Assembly: GCF_002210095.1 (NCBI RefSeq)
Contig: NZ_AQQR01000012.1
Span: 62,001-126,000, forward strand
Reading direction: 5' to 3'
Source of the DNA: Marinibacterium profundimaris
Lineage (GTDB): Bacteria; Pseudomonadota; Alphaproteobacteria; Rhodobacterales; Rhodobacteraceae
Length of the DNA stretch: 64,000 nucleotides
Of this stretch, positions 34,799-44,932 are shown in pieces. How positions within the stretch are numbered: the stretch's first letter is position 1; every line of letters begins with the position of its first letter. Below the pieces are notes generated by a model that had not been told where the DNA came from, made no database searches, and saw only the letters and a list, made by a program, of their open reading frames with translations. The position numbers and the translations under genes are program-made.

Positions 34799-35626
34799 TC
34801 AGATAAGCCCGGCATCCTCAAGCTCGGGCATATAGGTCCGGCTCACCGGCACGCGGTCGCCGTTGACGAGCCTCAGGTAGGTCTTGCCCCGCTCCTTCTC
34901 GGCGCCCTGCACCGCCTGGCGCGCGACCCAGTGGCTGCGGTGGGTGCAGAAGCCGTCGACCGTGTCCATCTCCTCCACCGCGTCGCCAAAGCGCAGGCGG
35001 ATGGCATATTCGCCCTCGGTCGTGACCACCATCACCCGGTGGTCGTTCACGTTCAGCCGGATGATCCGCCCGTCGAAGCTGCCGGGCAGGCGGCGGATCA
35101 GGCGGGGCGGTTCGGCCGCCGGGGCGGCGTCCGCGGACGCGGCTTCGAGGATGGGCGCGGCGGATTCGGGACGGGCCACGAAATGGGTCCGGATCACGCG
35201 GCGCATGGCACAGACGCCGATGGTGATGCAGGCCACGAAGAACATGAGTCGCAGGAAGGACAGCGGCGCGGATCCCGGTTCATGGGCGATGGCCCAGTCC
35301 ACAGTCCAGACCACCGGCGTGAAGACCACGCTCATCAGCACCACTACCAGCCCGTCCCGCCGCCAGGGCCTGTCGTCCGGGACCAGCCGCGCCGCAAGCC
35401 GGCGCAGCCCCGCGCTGACGAAGCTGGACGAGACAATGACCAGCCCCCAGAACAAAAGGCGCTGGGTAAAGGACATCGAGCCATAGGTGCCGAAGGGCCC
35501 GGCCAGTGCCACCAGGACGGAGCCCAGCGACCAGACGAGTAAATGAATGTTCCTCTGGTTCAGCCCGACGGCGCCACGGAGCAGTTCAGTCATGCAATCT
35601 GCTGGTATCTGAAAACGATCGGTCAT
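34799..35626 (-). CDS. membrane-bound LytTR-domain transcriptional regulator
   Basis: A 275-residue protein with about four membrane helices in residues 25-145 (HLLVWSLGSVLVALAGPF, LLFWGLVIVSSSFVSAG, GLVVVLMSVVFTPVVW, FLRLMFFVACITIGVCAM) and a C-terminal LytTR DNA-binding domain. The latter has VNDHRVMVVTTEGEYAIRLRFGDAVEEM, FCTHRSHWVARQAV and YLRLVNGDRVPVSRTYMPEL. LytTR domains bind direct repeats upstream of targets, often in virulence or bacteriocin genes. Here the protein may sense a membrane signal without a histidine kinase. The start MTDRFQ is uncertain; MTELLRG eleven codons in is an alternative. Confidence 0.87.
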   Translation of the reverse strand: MTDRFQIPADCMTELLRGAVGLNQRNIHLLVWSLGSVLVALAGPFGTYGSMSFTQRLLFWGLVIVSSSFVSAGLRRLAARLVPDDRPWRRDGLVVVLMSVVFTPVVWTVDWAIAHEPGSAPLSFLRLMFFVACITIGVCAMRRVIRTHFVARPESAAPILEAASADAAPAAEPPRLIRRLPGSFDGRIIRLNVNDHRVMVVTTEGEYAIRLRFGDAVEEMDTVDGFCTHRSHWVARQAVQGAEKERGKTYLRLVNGDRVPVSRTYMPELEDAGLI

Positions 35627-35718
35627 TTTCTAGCGGCAAGACGGCGGTCTCGCAAACCGGAAATTGACCGGACACGCCGATGGCTGCCAGAGAGCCCGCT
35701 GCATGCGCACACGCGGGG

Positions 35719-35748
35719 TGTCGCGCCCCGGGGGGGCGGGGCGCGACA
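35719..35748 (-). terminator. GC-rich hairpin after folD
   Basis: An 11-pair perfect stem (TGTCGCGCCCC and GGGGCGCGACA) around an eight-base G-rich loop, 26 bases past the folD stop on the minus strand. No T-tract follows. Confidence 0.55.
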
Positions 35749-35774
35749 TGGGGTCATGCCCTGTCTGGGCCGGC

Positions 35775-36677
35775 TCAGGGCGTCAGCCCTTCGGGTTCGT
35801 CCAGCCCGTTGAGGCGGGCGCAGGCGGTGACCGTATTGGCAAGAAGGCAGGCGATGGTCATCGGGCCGACCCCGCCGGGCACCGGCGTGATGGCGCCGGC
35901 CACGGCGGCGCAGCTGTCGTAATCGCAATCGCCGACCAGGCGGGTCTTGCCCTCGCCCTTCTCGGGCGCGTCGATCCGGTTGATGCCCACGTCGATCACC
36001 GAGGCGCCGGGCTTGATCCAGTCGCCGGTGACCATCTGCGGACGTCCCACGGCGGCCACGACGATATCGGCGCGTTTCACCACCTCGGGCAGGTCCTTTG
36101 TGCGGGAATGCGCGATGGTCACCGTGCAGCTTTCGCCCAGCAGCAGTTGCGCCATCGGCTTGCCCACGATGTTCGACCGGCCGATCACCACCGCGTTCAG
36201 CCCCGACAGCGACCCCAGGTGATCGCGCAGCAGCATCAGGGAGCCCAACGGCGTGCAGGGCACCATCGCCTTCTGGCCCGTACCCAGAAGCCCGACGTTC
36301 GAGATGTGGAACCCGTCCACGTCCTTGGCCGGTGCGATGGCGTTGATCACCTTGTCCGCGTCCATGTGATCCGGCAGCGGCAGCTGCACCAGGATGCCAT
36401 GCACCTGCGGGTCCTTGTTCAGCGTCTCGACCAGGTCCAGCAGGTCAGCCTCGGGCGTATCGGCGTCCAGCTTGTGCTCGAACGAGGCCATGCCGGCCTC
36501 CACCGTCTGCTTGCCCTTGGAGCGCACGTAGACCTGGCTTGCCGGGTCCTCGCCGACCAGCACCACGGCCAGGCCCGGGGTGATCCCGTGATCCGCCTTC
36601 ATCTTCGCCACGTGCTTGGCCACCTGGCCGCGCACCCTGGCCGCAAAGGCCTTTCCGTCAATGACTTCCGCCGTCAT
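35775..36677 (-). CDS. folD: bifunctional methylenetetrahydrofolate dehydrogenase/cyclohydrolase
   Basis: A 300-residue enzyme that interconverts 5,10-methylene-, methenyl- and 10-formyl-tetrahydrofolate. Typical segments are [23 protein letters not shown] (with the catalytic lysine K in the SKGK region), QLPLPDHMD, and the NADP-binding [18 protein letters not shown], followed by TVTIAHSRT and DVGINRI. The C-terminal [15 protein letters not shown] is conserved. It provides one-carbon units for purines and formyl-Met. The length and all landmarks are normal. Confidence 0.97.
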   Translation of the reverse strand: MTAEVIDGKAFAARVRGQVAKHVAKMKADHGITPGLAVVLVGEDPASQVYVRSKGKQTVEAGMASFEHKLDADTPEADLLDLVETLNKDPQVHGILVQLPLPDHMDADKVINAIAPAKDVDGFHISNVGLLGTGQKAMVPCTPLGSLMLLRDHLGSLSGLNAVVIGRSNIVGKPMAQLLLGESCTVTIAHSRTKDLPEVVKRADIVVAAVGRPQMVTGDWIKPGASVIDVGINRIDAPEKGEGKTRLVGDCDYDSCAAVAGAITPVPGGVGPMTIACLLANTVTACARLNGLDEPEGLTP

Positions 36678-36917
36678 CGCAACCTCTCATCTGCTTCGTT
36701 TCCCATCCCGGGGCGCGCCCCGGCCCCTTCAGGGCCGACGGGCAGCGGGGGCTCGATGCCCCCGATGGCCGTTCTCCGGCCCCGGGCCGATCGCCGCGGC
36801 GCTCTCTTGCCGTGTTATCCCGACACGCCACAACGCCACAGGACCAATGCGACATTCGGCGGGGAAATTGCGGCCCGGGCACAGGTGTCCCGCTTTGGCA
36901 TCGGAAACCGCAGGGTC

Positions 36918-37496
36918 TCAGGGGGCCCAGGCCCGCTGTGCCGGCAGCCAGAGCGTCAGGTGATCGCCCCGCCGCAGCGTCCCGGGCCGTTCGACCCAGG
37001 CCGTCACTCCGCGCCGGCCGGCGGCGGCGCGCTTGAACGCCTTGCCGTGACCCGGCTCGTCCGCCTCGATCTCGCGCGCGGGCAGGTTGCAGGGCAGGTT
37101 CTCCATGTCCACCGTCAGCGCCACGCCCGAAGGTCCCTGCAGCCGCGACGACGGCGGGACATGGGTGAAATCGGGGATCCCCTTCACCACCACCGAGGCT
37201 CCGAGCAGGCCCGGATCCAGCGCCTCCAACCCGATGTCGGCGGCGATTCCCGCCAGTTCCTCCTCGGACAGGATCGTCAGCTGCCGCACGTTCCGGATCT
37301 CGGTGCCCTTGGGATAAAGCTCCTTCACCCGCACGCAGGCCGGCCGCGTCGCGCCCTCGTGCCGTGCGCCGTCAAGCCCGTGGAATCCCAGCTCCAGCGC
37401 GTCCTGCGCGCCCGAGCGCAGCCCCTGCCTCGCCGGGGCCATGCCCAGCCAGACGACCTCTCCGACATGCTCACTCTCGCGATAGACCGACGCCAT
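36918..37496 (-). CDS. MOSC domain-containing protein
   Basis: A 192-residue protein with the MOSC (molybdenum cofactor sulfurase C-terminal) fold. The start is MASVYRESEHVGEVVWLGMAP, and the domain shows TRPACVRVKELYPKGTEIRNVRQLTILSEEELAGIA, which is listed here in two parts (TRPACVRVKELYPKG and RNVRQLTILSEEELAGIA). The MOSC cysteine-bearing loop is seen in ENLPCNLPAR. MOSC proteins bind sulfur or Moco-related ligands; the exact substrate is unknown. Its stop precedes a 240-base stretch before folD with no gene seen. Confidence 0.85.
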   Translation of the reverse strand: MASVYRESEHVGEVVWLGMAPARQGLRSGAQDALELGFHGLDGARHEGATRPACVRVKELYPKGTEIRNVRQLTILSEEELAGIAADIGLEALDPGLLGASVVVKGIPDFTHVPPSSRLQGPSGVALTVDMENLPCNLPAREIEADEPGHGKAFKRAAAGRRGVTAWVERPGTLRRGDHLTLWLPAQRAWAP

Positions 37497-37553
37497 GGGT
37501 CCCGTCCTTTCCTGAAGCCCGTGGTCCCGCATATAGCGCTGCGGACAAAAGAA

Positions 37554-37581
37554 AAACCCGCAGGCCGGGACCTGCGGGTTT
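37554..37581 (-). terminator. rho-independent terminator of ftsH
   Basis: An 11-pair perfect stem (AAACCCGCAGG and CCTGCGGGTTT) with a six-base loop. On the minus strand it ends in TTTTTCTTTTG, making a textbook intrinsic terminator just past the ftsH stop. Confidence 0.9.
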
Positions 37582-37601
37582 CGATGGCTGTCCGATGAGG
37601 A

Positions 37602-39518
37602 TCAGACCGAAGGTTCGGGCTCCATTCCGCCGTCGGGCGGGCTCTTCTTCGGCTTGGTCTTCGGGATTGCGGTGACCGAGGGCGTGTTGCCCTGGTCCGG
37701 CGTGTCGCCCTTGTCATCGCCGGATTGCGGCGGCTCGCCCCGGATCACGCGCTGGATCTCGTCGCCGGTCAGCGTCTCGTATTCCAGCAGGCCCTGCGCC
37801 AGGCGTTCCCATTGCTCCTGCTGTTCCATCAGGATCGCATGCGCGCGCTCATAGCCTTCCTGGATGTAGCGCCGCACCTCTTCCTCGATCATTTCCTTTG
37901 TATGCGCCGACACCGAGAAGCCCGCGGTATTGCCCTGGTAGCCCTCGTGCGCCTCGGCGTAGTCGATGTTGCCGACCTTGTCGGACATGCCCCATCGCAT
38001 CACCATGGCGCGCGCCAGCTGGCTGGCCTGCATGATGTCGCCGGCGGGGCCGTTCGACACGTGATCGGCGCCGTACTTGATGATCTCGGCGGCCTTGCCG
38101 GCCATGGTCATCGCCAGCTTCTGTTCGCATTCGTCGCGGTGATAGTTCAGCCGGTCAATCTCGGGCAAGGACACCACCATGCCGAGCGCCCCGCCACGGG
38201 GGATGATCGTCGCCTTGTAGACCGGGTCGCATTCCGGCAGCGCAAGGCCCACGATGGCGTGGCCGGCCTCGTGATAGGCGGTTTTTTCCTTCTGGTCCTG
38301 GGTCAGGACCATGGACCGCCGCTCGGCGCCCATCATCACCTTGTCCTTGGCGTTCTCGAAATCTTCCATCGTCACGAAACGACGTCCGACACGGGCGGCC
38401 ATCAGAGCCGCCTCGTTGACCAGGTTGGCCAGATCGGCGCCCGAGAAGCCGGGCGTGCCGCGCGCGATGATGCGCAGGTCGACATCGGGGCCCAGCGGGG
38501 TCTTGCGGGCGTGGACACCCAGGATCTTCTCGCGGCCCTTGATGTCGGGGTTGCCGACGGTGACCTGGCGGTCGAACCGGCCCGGGCGCAGCAGCGCCGG
38601 GTCCAGCACGTCCTTGCGGTTGGTCGCGGCGATGATGATCACGCCCTCGTTGGCCTCGAACCCGTCCATCTCGACCAGCAGCTGGTTGAGCGTCTGTTCG
38701 CGTTCGTCGTTGCCGCCGCCATAGCCGGCGCCACGATGGCGGCCCACGGCGTCGATCTCGTCGATGAAGACGATACAGGGGGCGTTCTTCTTGGCCTGTT
38801 CGAACATGTCGCGGACACGGGACGCACCCACACCCACGAACATTTCAACGAAATCCGAACCGGAAATCGTGAAGAACGGCACGCCGGCCTCGCCTGCGAT
38901 GGCCCGCGCGAGCAGCGTCTTACCGGTGCCCGGAGGGCCGACCAGCAGCGCGCCCTTGGGAATCTTGCCGCCGAGTCGCGAGAATTTCTGCGGGTTGCGC
39001 AGGAATTCGACGATCTCTTCCAGCTCTTCCTTGGCCTCGTCGATGCCCGCGACATCGTCGAAGGTCACGCGGCCGTGCTTTTCGGTCAGCATCTTGGCCT
39101 TGGATTTGCCAAAGCCCATGGCACCGCCTTTGCCGCCGCCCTGCATCCGGTTCATGAAGTAGATCCAGACACCGATCAGAAGAAGGAACGGCAGCAGCGA
39201 GACGATGAAGGCCTGGAAGCCGGATTGCTGCTGCTGCTCCGCACGGACCGGAACATCGTTTTCAATCAACAGCCTGGTGATCTCGGCGTCTTCGGGCTTG
39301 ATGGTCACGTAGTCCTGACCGTCGGCACCGCGGAAACGCACCTGTTCCCCGTCGAGCGTCACCTGGTTGACCTCGCCCCCCTCCACGGAGGCCACGAAGT
39401 CGGAATAGCTGATCTCGCGGCTCTGCAGCGTGCCCCCGGATCCGCTGAACAGGTTGAACAGCGCAAGGATCAACAGGAACAGGACCACCCAGAACGCGAT
39501 GTTACGTGCATTTCCCAA
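37602..39518 (-). CDS. ftsH: ATP-dependent zinc metalloprotease FtsH
   Basis: A 638-residue membrane AAA+ protease. Two N-terminal membrane helices (about 8-25 and 103-122) flank a periplasmic domain. The AAA+ module has Walker A GPPGTGKT at 194-201, Walker [12 protein letters not shown], and the second region of homology with RPGRFDRQ. The zinc site is HEAGH at 416-420, and the third acidic ligand lies about 75 residues on. FtsH degrades sigma32, LpxC and misassembled membrane proteins, among others. It follows tilS in a typical order and ends in a strong terminator. Confidence 0.99.
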   Translation of the reverse strand: MGNARNIAFWVVLFLLILALFNLFSGSGGTLQSREISYSDFVASVEGGEVNQVTLDGEQVRFRGADGQDYVTIKPEDAEITRLLIENDVPVRAEQQQQSGFQAFIVSLLPFLLLIGVWIYFMNRMQGGGKGGAMGFGKSKAKMLTEKHGRVTFDDVAGIDEAKEELEEIVEFLRNPQKFSRLGGKIPKGALLVGPPGTGKTLLARAIAGEAGVPFFTISGSDFVEMFVGVGASRVRDMFEQAKKNAPCIVFIDEIDAVGRHRGAGYGGGNDEREQTLNQLLVEMDGFEANEGVIIIAATNRKDVLDPALLRPGRFDRQVTVGNPDIKGREKILGVHARKTPLGPDVDLRIIARGTPGFSGADLANLVNEAALMAARVGRRFVTMEDFENAKDKVMMGAERRSMVLTQDQKEKTAYHEAGHAIVGLALPECDPVYKATIIPRGGALGMVVSLPEIDRLNYHRDECEQKLAMTMAGKAAEIIKYGADHVSNGPAGDIMQASQLARAMVMRWGMSDKVGNIDYAEAHEGYQGNTAGFSVSAHTKEMIEEEVRRYIQEGYERAHAILMEQQEQWERLAQGLLEYETLTGDEIQRVIRGEPPQSGDDKGDTPDQGNTPSVTAIPKTKPKKSPPDGGMEPEPSV

Positions 39519-39592
39519 GGGAATTCTCCTGACTGCAGGGCCGACATGCCGTCGGCCCGGTTGTCCATAAGATAGAGATCATGTGCCGAGGT

Positions 39593-40870
39593 TCAATTGG
39601 ATAATAGTGCGGCAAAGAACGCCTCGGGGCTCTCCTGCAGGTTTGCATGCCATCCGTTGGCCATTCCGGCAAGCGGCGCGGCCACCAGTTCCTCGCCCCG
39701 CCACACCGCCGGCGACGCCATGAGCGCGGCGTAGGGCCGCCCCGTCTCGCGCCAGCCGGGGGTCTGGCCTAGCCCGGTGCGACCCAGCGTCCCGATGACC
39801 AGATCGTCGCGATCGGCCGCGCCCGCGGCGGTGACGGCCGGGGCGGTCAGGCGCCAGCGCCCGTCCCAAAGCTCTCCCGGGGCGGCGGATTGCGCGCGGG
39901 CGAAGGCGTATTCGCGGCAGATCCAGATCGAGGAGCCCGCGACCAAGATGCGGCAGCCCGCCAGCGTGGCGCCGCGGCCGTGGCGCAGCGCGTCGATCGC
40001 CTCGGTCATGGCCGCGCGGCGCGGGGGGTAATCGGTGCGCCCGATCCACATCACCGCGCAGAGCAGCAGCCGGCGCGCGATCTCCCGCGGGAGGGTGCGG
40101 AAGCGCCGCAGGTCGACGACCACATCGCCGCCGTCGACGGCGGCGATGTCGCGGGCGGTCAGGAACGTGTGCCAGTCCAGCGCCTCGCGCGCCTCGGCCA
40201 TGTGGCTGGCCACGGCCGCCAGACTACGCGCCGTCAGCCCCAGCGGCTCAAGCTGTTCGAGGATGCGCCGCGCCTGGACCCGTTCGAACCGGGAATCCTC
40301 GTTCGAGGGGTCTTCGCACCAGGAGATCCCGTTGCGCCGCAGGTAATCTCGCAGCTGCGCCCGGCTCACCCCCAGCATCGGCCGCAGCAGCGTCACCCCA
40401 TGCATCGTGCGCCGCACCGGCATGGCGGCCAGCCCGTTGACCCCCGAGGCCCGCGCCAGCCGCATCAGGACCGTCTCGGCCTGGTCGTCGGCGGTATGGC
40501 CCAACGCCACCTGCGTGATCCGCCGCTCGCGCGCCCAGTCGGCGATCAGGCGATAACGCGCGTCGCGGGCGGCCGCCTGCAGGTTGCCCTGCCGGTCCCA
40601 GCCTTCCCAGGTCAGCGTGACGTGGGGAATGTCCAGCCGCTCCGCCAGAGCGGCGACCGTCTCGGCCTCCTGCAGGGCTTCGGGGCGCAGGCCGTGGTTC
40701 ACCGTGACCGCCTGCAGCTCGATCGTGCCGGCGGGGAAGGCGCGCGTCAGGATATGCAGAAGGGCGACGGAATCCCCGCCGCCCGAAACGGCAACCCCAA
40801 TCCGGTCCGGCGGGGTTGCATGGAACTGGGATCGCACGACCGATATGATATCGGTGTCGGCCCCGGTCAC
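39593..40870 (-). CDS. tilS: tRNA(Ile)-lysidine synthase
   Basis: A 425-residue PP-loop ATPase that puts lysine on C34 of tRNA-Ile(CAU), so that it reads AUA instead of AUG. The P-loop SGGGDS is at residues 29-34, followed by the VTVNHGLRPEA and HTADDQAETVLMRLARASG segments typical of TilS. A C-terminal RNA-binding region is present. Its ATG overlaps the cpoB stop by four bases, joining it to the Tol-Pal operon, and ftsH follows. Confidence 0.96.
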   Translation of the reverse strand: MTGADTDIISVVRSQFHATPPDRIGVAVSGGGDSVALLHILTRAFPAGTIELQAVTVNHGLRPEALQEAETVAALAERLDIPHVTLTWEGWDRQGNLQAAARDARYRLIADWARERRITQVALGHTADDQAETVLMRLARASGVNGLAAMPVRRTMHGVTLLRPMLGVSRAQLRDYLRRNGISWCEDPSNEDSRFERVQARRILEQLEPLGLTARSLAAVASHMAEAREALDWHTFLTARDIAAVDGGDVVVDLRRFRTLPREIARRLLLCAVMWIGRTDYPPRRAAMTEAIDALRHGRGATLAGCRILVAGSSIWICREYAFARAQSAAPGELWDGRWRLTAPAVTAAGAADRDDLVIGTLGRTGLGQTPGWRETGRPYAALMASPAVWRGEELVAAPLAGMANGWHANLQESPEAFFAALLSN

Positions 40871-41709
40871 TGGCAGCCCAGTGCCTCCATCTCCGCCTGG
40901 GCGGTCGGCACCGAACCGGACATCGGGAAGCGGGCCGAAACCTCGGCGAGGGTCAGGCAGGCCTGGTCGCCCTGCCCCAGCTTTCCAAGCGAGCTGCCCA
41001 GCAGTGTCAGCGCCTCGGGCGCGACCTGCCCGGTGGGATCGGCGCTGAAGCTGGCAAGATAGGCGCGCGCGGCTTCGCGCGTGTCCTCCAGCCCCGTCAG
41101 CGCCTTGCCGCGCTTCAGTTGCGCCTCGGCGGCGAGCGGGCTGCCCGGATAGTTGGTCACGAAGCGCTGGAAACCGTCGGCGGCCTCGCGGTAGCGGGAC
41201 TCCGCCAGCGCGGTATTGGCGGCGTCGAAATCCGCGCGCTCGCCGATGGCAAGCTCGGTCTGGCCGCCGCTGTTCGCCGGCGGTGTCGGCGGCGCCGGCT
41301 GGGCCGGGGCTGCGGCGTCTCCGCCCAGGGTGGTGGTGTCGCCCAGCTGGCTGACATCGCCGCCCTCCAGCTCCACCAGCCGGAATTCGAGATCGCCGAT
41401 CCGGTTGGTGCCGTCGCGCACGATCTCCTCGATGCGGAACTCCAGCTGCTCGGTCCGCGCGGTCAGCGTCTGCAGGGCGCTCTCCATCGAAGCGACGCGC
41501 TCCAGCACCGTGTCGCCGCTCAGCTGAACCGAAGGTGTGCCGGTGGTCGAGAGTTCGCGCTTGAGCTTCTGCACCTCGACATAAAGCATCGAAAGCTCCT
41601 GCCGGATGTCCGCCAGGGTCTGCTGGTCCTGCGCCAAGGCCGGCGCGGGGTGCAGGGTCAGAACAGCAAGCGCACAGGCCAGAGCAACGCCGGGAAGCCG
41701 AAGCCGCAT
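40867..41709 (-). CDS. cpoB: Tol-Pal system protein CpoB/YbgF
   Basis: A 280-residue periplasmic protein with a signal peptide (GVALACALAVLTLHPAPALA), an N-terminal coiled-coil (TLADIRQELSMLYVEVQKLKREL and MESALQTLTARTEQLEFRIEEI) and a C-terminal TPR domain (FDAANTALAESRYREAADGFQRFV, SPLAAEAQLKRGKALTGLED). CpoB links peptidoglycan synthesis with Tol-driven outer-membrane constriction. It is found between pal and tilS on the same strand. Confidence 0.95.
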   Translation of the reverse strand: MRLRLPGVALACALAVLTLHPAPALAQDQQTLADIRQELSMLYVEVQKLKRELSTTGTPSVQLSGDTVLERVASMESALQTLTARTEQLEFRIEEIVRDGTNRIGDLEFRLVELEGGDVSQLGDTTTLGGDAAAPAQPAPPTPPANSGGQTELAIGERADFDAANTALAESRYREAADGFQRFVTNYPGSPLAAEAQLKRGKALTGLEDTREAARAYLASFSADPTGQVAPEALTLLGSSLGKLGQGDQACLTLAEVSARFPMSGSVPTAQAEMEALGCQ

Positions 41710-41713
41710 GATG

Positions 41714-42232
41714 TTACCCCGTCAACCCGGCCGCGAGCACGGTGACCGCGCGGCGGTTCTTGGCATAGCAGGCCTCGACGCTGCAGATTTCCACGGGGCG
41801 TTCCTTGCCGTAGGAGACCGTGCGCAGCCGGTTGGCCGCGACCCCGCGCGAGATCAGGTATTCGCGCGCCGCGTTGGCCCGGCGTTCGCCGAGCGCCACG
41901 TTGTATTCGCGGGTGCCCTGTTCGTCGGCATGGCCCTCGATCGTGGCGGTGTAATCGGGGTTCTGGATCAGCCAGGTGGCCTGCCCGTTCAGGGTCTGGC
42001 GCGCGGCGTCGTTCAGGGTCGATTCATCGACCAGAAAGAACACGCGGTCGCCCACCGCCTGCTGGAAATAGACCGGCGAGCGGGGATCTGCCGCCGAACC
42101 GCCGGCCCCGCCGATGGCGCCGACGCTTCCCGGCGCCGGCGTGGTGATGTCGTTCAGCGCGTCATCCTTGTTGGAGCACGCGGCAAGAAGCCCCGCCACC
42201 AGGAAAACCGCCAGCCTGCACGCAGACTTCAT
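41714..42232 (-). CDS. pal: peptidoglycan-associated lipoprotein Pal
   Basis: A 172-residue outer-membrane lipoprotein with lipobox LLAAC and an OmpA-like peptidoglycan-binding domain. The latter has TATIEGHADEQGTREYNVALGERRANAAREYL split across the family motif (TATIEGHADEQGTREYN and GERRANAAREYLISRG), then TVSYGKERP and NRRAVTVL. Pal anchors the outer membrane to peptidoglycan and interacts with TolB. It is preceded by tolB and followed by cpoB after five bases. Confidence 0.97.
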   Translation of the reverse strand: MKSACRLAVFLVAGLLAACSNKDDALNDITTPAPGSVGAIGGAGGSAADPRSPVYFQQAVGDRVFFLVDESTLNDAARQTLNGQATWLIQNPDYTATIEGHADEQGTREYNVALGERRANAAREYLISRGVAANRLRTVSYGKERPVEICSVEACYAKNRRAVTVLAAGLTG

Positions 42233-42400
42233 GCCTCTACCTCTGGATCATTCTGTTTTTTCATTGGCCCGGTCCTTAACACAGCATCCACGTGTTGTTA
42301 ACAAATCTGCCCCGATTCGGCAGCCTCCCGCCACAGGGACCGCCGCGCGGCGACACCGGTGGCGCGGATCCGGGTGCAGAGAGCGCCGGCCATAGCGCCG

Positions 42401-43753
42401 CTACTGCTGCAGCGGCGACCAGGCCGGGTCCGATGCCCCGTCCGGTGTCGGCACCGGTTTCAGGTTCCGGCCCGAGATATCGACCGAGTAAAGCTGTGCC
42501 CGCCCCTCGGTGCCCTGGCTTTCACGGGTGAACATGATCACGCGGCCATTTGGCGACCATGTCGGGCCTTCGTCCAGGAACGAAGCCGTGAGCAACCGCT
42601 CGCCGGTGCCGTCGGTGCGCATGACGCCGATGTGGAAGCGGCCATTGTTCTGCTTGGTGAAGGCGATCAGATCGCCGCGCGGGGACCAGACCGGCGTGCC
42701 GTAGCGGCCCGCCCCGGACGAGATCCGCCGCGCCTCGCCGCCACCGGCGGGCATGATGTAAAGCTGCTGGCCGCCGGAGCGGTCGCTTTCGAAGACAATC
42801 TGGCTGCCGTCCGGAGAATAGCTCGGCGCCGTCTCGATCGAGGGTGCGTTGGTCAGCCGGGTCCGCGCGCCGGTCGCCAGGTCCATCGAGAAGATGTCGG
42901 TATTGCCGCCCTGCGCCTGGGAAAACACCACCGTCCGCCCGTTGGGCGAGAAGCGCGGCGCGAAGGACATCGAGCCTTCCTGCGTTTCCAGAACCCGGCG
43001 CTGCACCTGGCCCACGTCCATCACGTAGATCCTGGGCACGCCGCTTTCATAGCTGGTGTAAAGCACCCGGTCACCCGTGGGCGAGAAGCGCGGCGCCAGC
43101 ACCAGCGCGTTGCTGTCGGTCAGGTACTGGATGTTGGCCCCGTCGTAATCCATCACCGCCAGACGCTTGCGCCGGTCGTTTTTCGGCCCGCTTTCCGAGA
43201 CAAAGACCACGCGGCTGTCGAAATAGGGCGCCTCGCCGGTGATGCGGGAATAGACCGTGTCGGCCACCTTGTGTGCCATGCGGCGCCAGCCCTCGGTGGT
43301 GCCGACGAATTGCAGGCCCGATCCGACCTCGACCCCCGAGAAGACATCGTAGATGCGGAACTGCACCGTCAGCCGGTCGCCCGACAGCGCCACCGAGCCG
43401 GTGATCAGCGCCTGGGCGTTGATCGTCTTCCAGTCGGCGAACTGCACCGGCGCGCCGAAATCGCTGACGGTGGAGATATGGGCCGAGGCCGGGATCTCGC
43501 GGAAGAGGCCGGTGCCCGACAGATCCGAGGCGATGACCCGCGCCAGCGAAGTGCCGTATTCCGCCGCCGCCTCGCTTTGCGGGACGAAATCGGGCACCGC
43601 GAAGGGCATCGGCTCGATCACGCCGTCGGTGATCTCGATCCGCAATGGCCCCTGCTGGGCCGAGACCGTCGTCGGCGCCGTGAGAGCCATCATGATGGGC
43701 AGGATCAGCGCCGTCAGCGCCGCAGGAAGGAAACTCTGGACCGCTCGTCTCAT
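42401..43753 (-). CDS. tolB: Tol-Pal system beta-propeller protein TolB
   Basis: A 450-residue periplasmic protein with a signal peptide ([24 protein letters not shown]), a TolB N-terminal domain ([22 protein letters not shown]) and a C-terminal six-bladed beta-propeller built from repeats with SPNG/SPDG motifs ([73 protein letters not shown]). TolB binds Pal and is part of outer-membrane constriction. MRRAVQSF is the start because it overlaps the tolA stop by four bases. Confidence 0.97.
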   Translation of the reverse strand: MRRAVQSFLPAALTALILPIMMALTAPTTVSAQQGPLRIEITDGVIEPMPFAVPDFVPQSEAAAEYGTSLARVIASDLSGTGLFREIPASAHISTVSDFGAPVQFADWKTINAQALITGSVALSGDRLTVQFRIYDVFSGVEVGSGLQFVGTTEGWRRMAHKVADTVYSRITGEAPYFDSRVVFVSESGPKNDRRKRLAVMDYDGANIQYLTDSNALVLAPRFSPTGDRVLYTSYESGVPRIYVMDVGQVQRRVLETQEGSMSFAPRFSPNGRTVVFSQAQGGNTDIFSMDLATGARTRLTNAPSIETAPSYSPDGSQIVFESDRSGGQQLYIMPAGGGEARRISSGAGRYGTPVWSPRGDLIAFTKQNNGRFHIGVMRTDGTGERLLTASFLDEGPTWSPNGRVIMFTRESQGTEGRAQLYSVDISGRNLKPVPTPDGASDPAWSPLQQ

Positions 43754-44922
43754 CTGTACTGCATGTTCTCGGGGTTGAAGGTCATTTCGATGTCGCGCCA
43801 TTGCTCGTATTTCTCTGCCGGCAGGGGATAGCCCTGCTGCCCGCAGCGGATGATGGCCCGACGCGCCGCGTCGAACGCCTGCTGTGCGGCGGTCTGGTCG
43901 CCGCCGCTGAAAGACACCAGCCGGATCGAATTGGTCACCGGGCGCCCGTCCGGTGTCATTGCCACGCCCACGACCACTGTGGTCGCCAGGGCGGCGGATG
44001 ACAAGGATCCCACGCTCCAGCACTGCGAAACACCCACGCGCAGCGCCTCGCGCTCGCCGCCGGTGAGCGGAGGACCGGCAGGTGCCGGGGTCGAGGCGCC
44101 GGCCTGGCCCAGCGCGGCGGCCACCGCATCGTCCACCGCCTGGCTGCGGTCGGGGGATTCGGTCTCGGGCTCCGGTTCGGATGGCGTTTCGGGCTGCGCG
44201 GTCTCGACCGGCGCCTCCGCCGGGGCGGAGGGGCGCGGACGGTCGGGGCGCGTGGCCGGACGGCGCGACGCTGTCGGCGCGGCGGTGGCGGGCGGCGCCG
44301 GTTCGGGGTCCGGCTCGGCCTCCGGCTCCGGCGGCTGATCGGTCGCCTCCTCGGGTGCGGCGGCGTCGCGGGCCTCGGGCGCCTCCTGATCCAGCCCGTC
44401 GGGAGAGACCGGTGCCTCTGTCACGGGGTCGGGCCGCGCGTCGGGCGGCGGCGGTGGCGCCGGGGTCGAGGCCTGGCGATCCACCGGCGCGGGTTCGGGC
44501 CGGGTCTCGGGAGTCAGTACCGCGGTGTCGTTCGCCGGGGGCTCCGGCGGGGTCGGCTCGGGCAGGTCCTGGGACAGCTCGGGCTCGGGCGGCTGCGGGG
44601 CCTCGGGCACGGGCGGCGCCTCGGGGGCGGCCTCGGGTGTCTCGGGCGCAACCGGATCCTGGCGCTCGGGCGGGGTTTCCTCCGTCACCTGCGGCGCGGG
44701 CTCCTCCGGGGCAAGCTCTTCGGGCTGGTCCAGGTTGCCGGGCGTTTCGGTGAATTCAGGCCCCGTGCGGGGGGCGGAGAGCGCGGCGTATTCCTCGGCC
44801 GAGATCAGAGAGACCTCGGTCACCGTCACCGGCTCCGGTTCGGAGCGGAAGAATCCCCCCACGATCACCCAGACCACCAGTCCGACGTGTGCGATCCCCG
44901 ATATGGCCGTGCCTGTCTGCAC
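43750..44922 (-). CDS. tolA: Tol-Pal system protein TolA
   Basis: A 390-residue energy-transducing protein with a single N-terminal membrane anchor ([19 protein letters not shown]), a very long Pro/Glu/Ala-rich periplasmic region (about residues 45-285) and a small C-terminal TolA/TonB-like domain ([48 protein letters not shown]). E. coli TolA has an Ala/Lys-rich helix in the middle; here it is a Pro/Glu extended spacer. The gene lies between tolR and tolB on the same strand. Confidence 0.93.
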   Translation of the reverse strand: MQTGTAISGIAHVGLVVWVIVGGFFRSEPEPVTVTEVSLISAEEYAALSAPRTGPEFTETPGNLDQPEELAPEEPAPQVTEETPPERQDPVAPETPEAAPEAPPVPEAPQPPEPELSQDLPEPTPPEPPANDTAVLTPETRPEPAPVDRQASTPAPPPPPDARPDPVTEAPVSPDGLDQEAPEARDAAAPEEATDQPPEPEAEPDPEPAPPATAAPTASRRPATRPDRPRPSAPAEAPVETAQPETPSEPEPETESPDRSQAVDDAVAAALGQAGASTPAPAGPPLTGGEREALRVGVSQCWSVGSLSSAALATTVVVGVAMTPDGRPVTNSIRLVSFSGGDQTAAQQAFDAARRAIIRCGQQGYPLPAEKYEQWRDIEMTFNPENMQYR

Positions 44923-44932
44923 CGCCTGCGCC

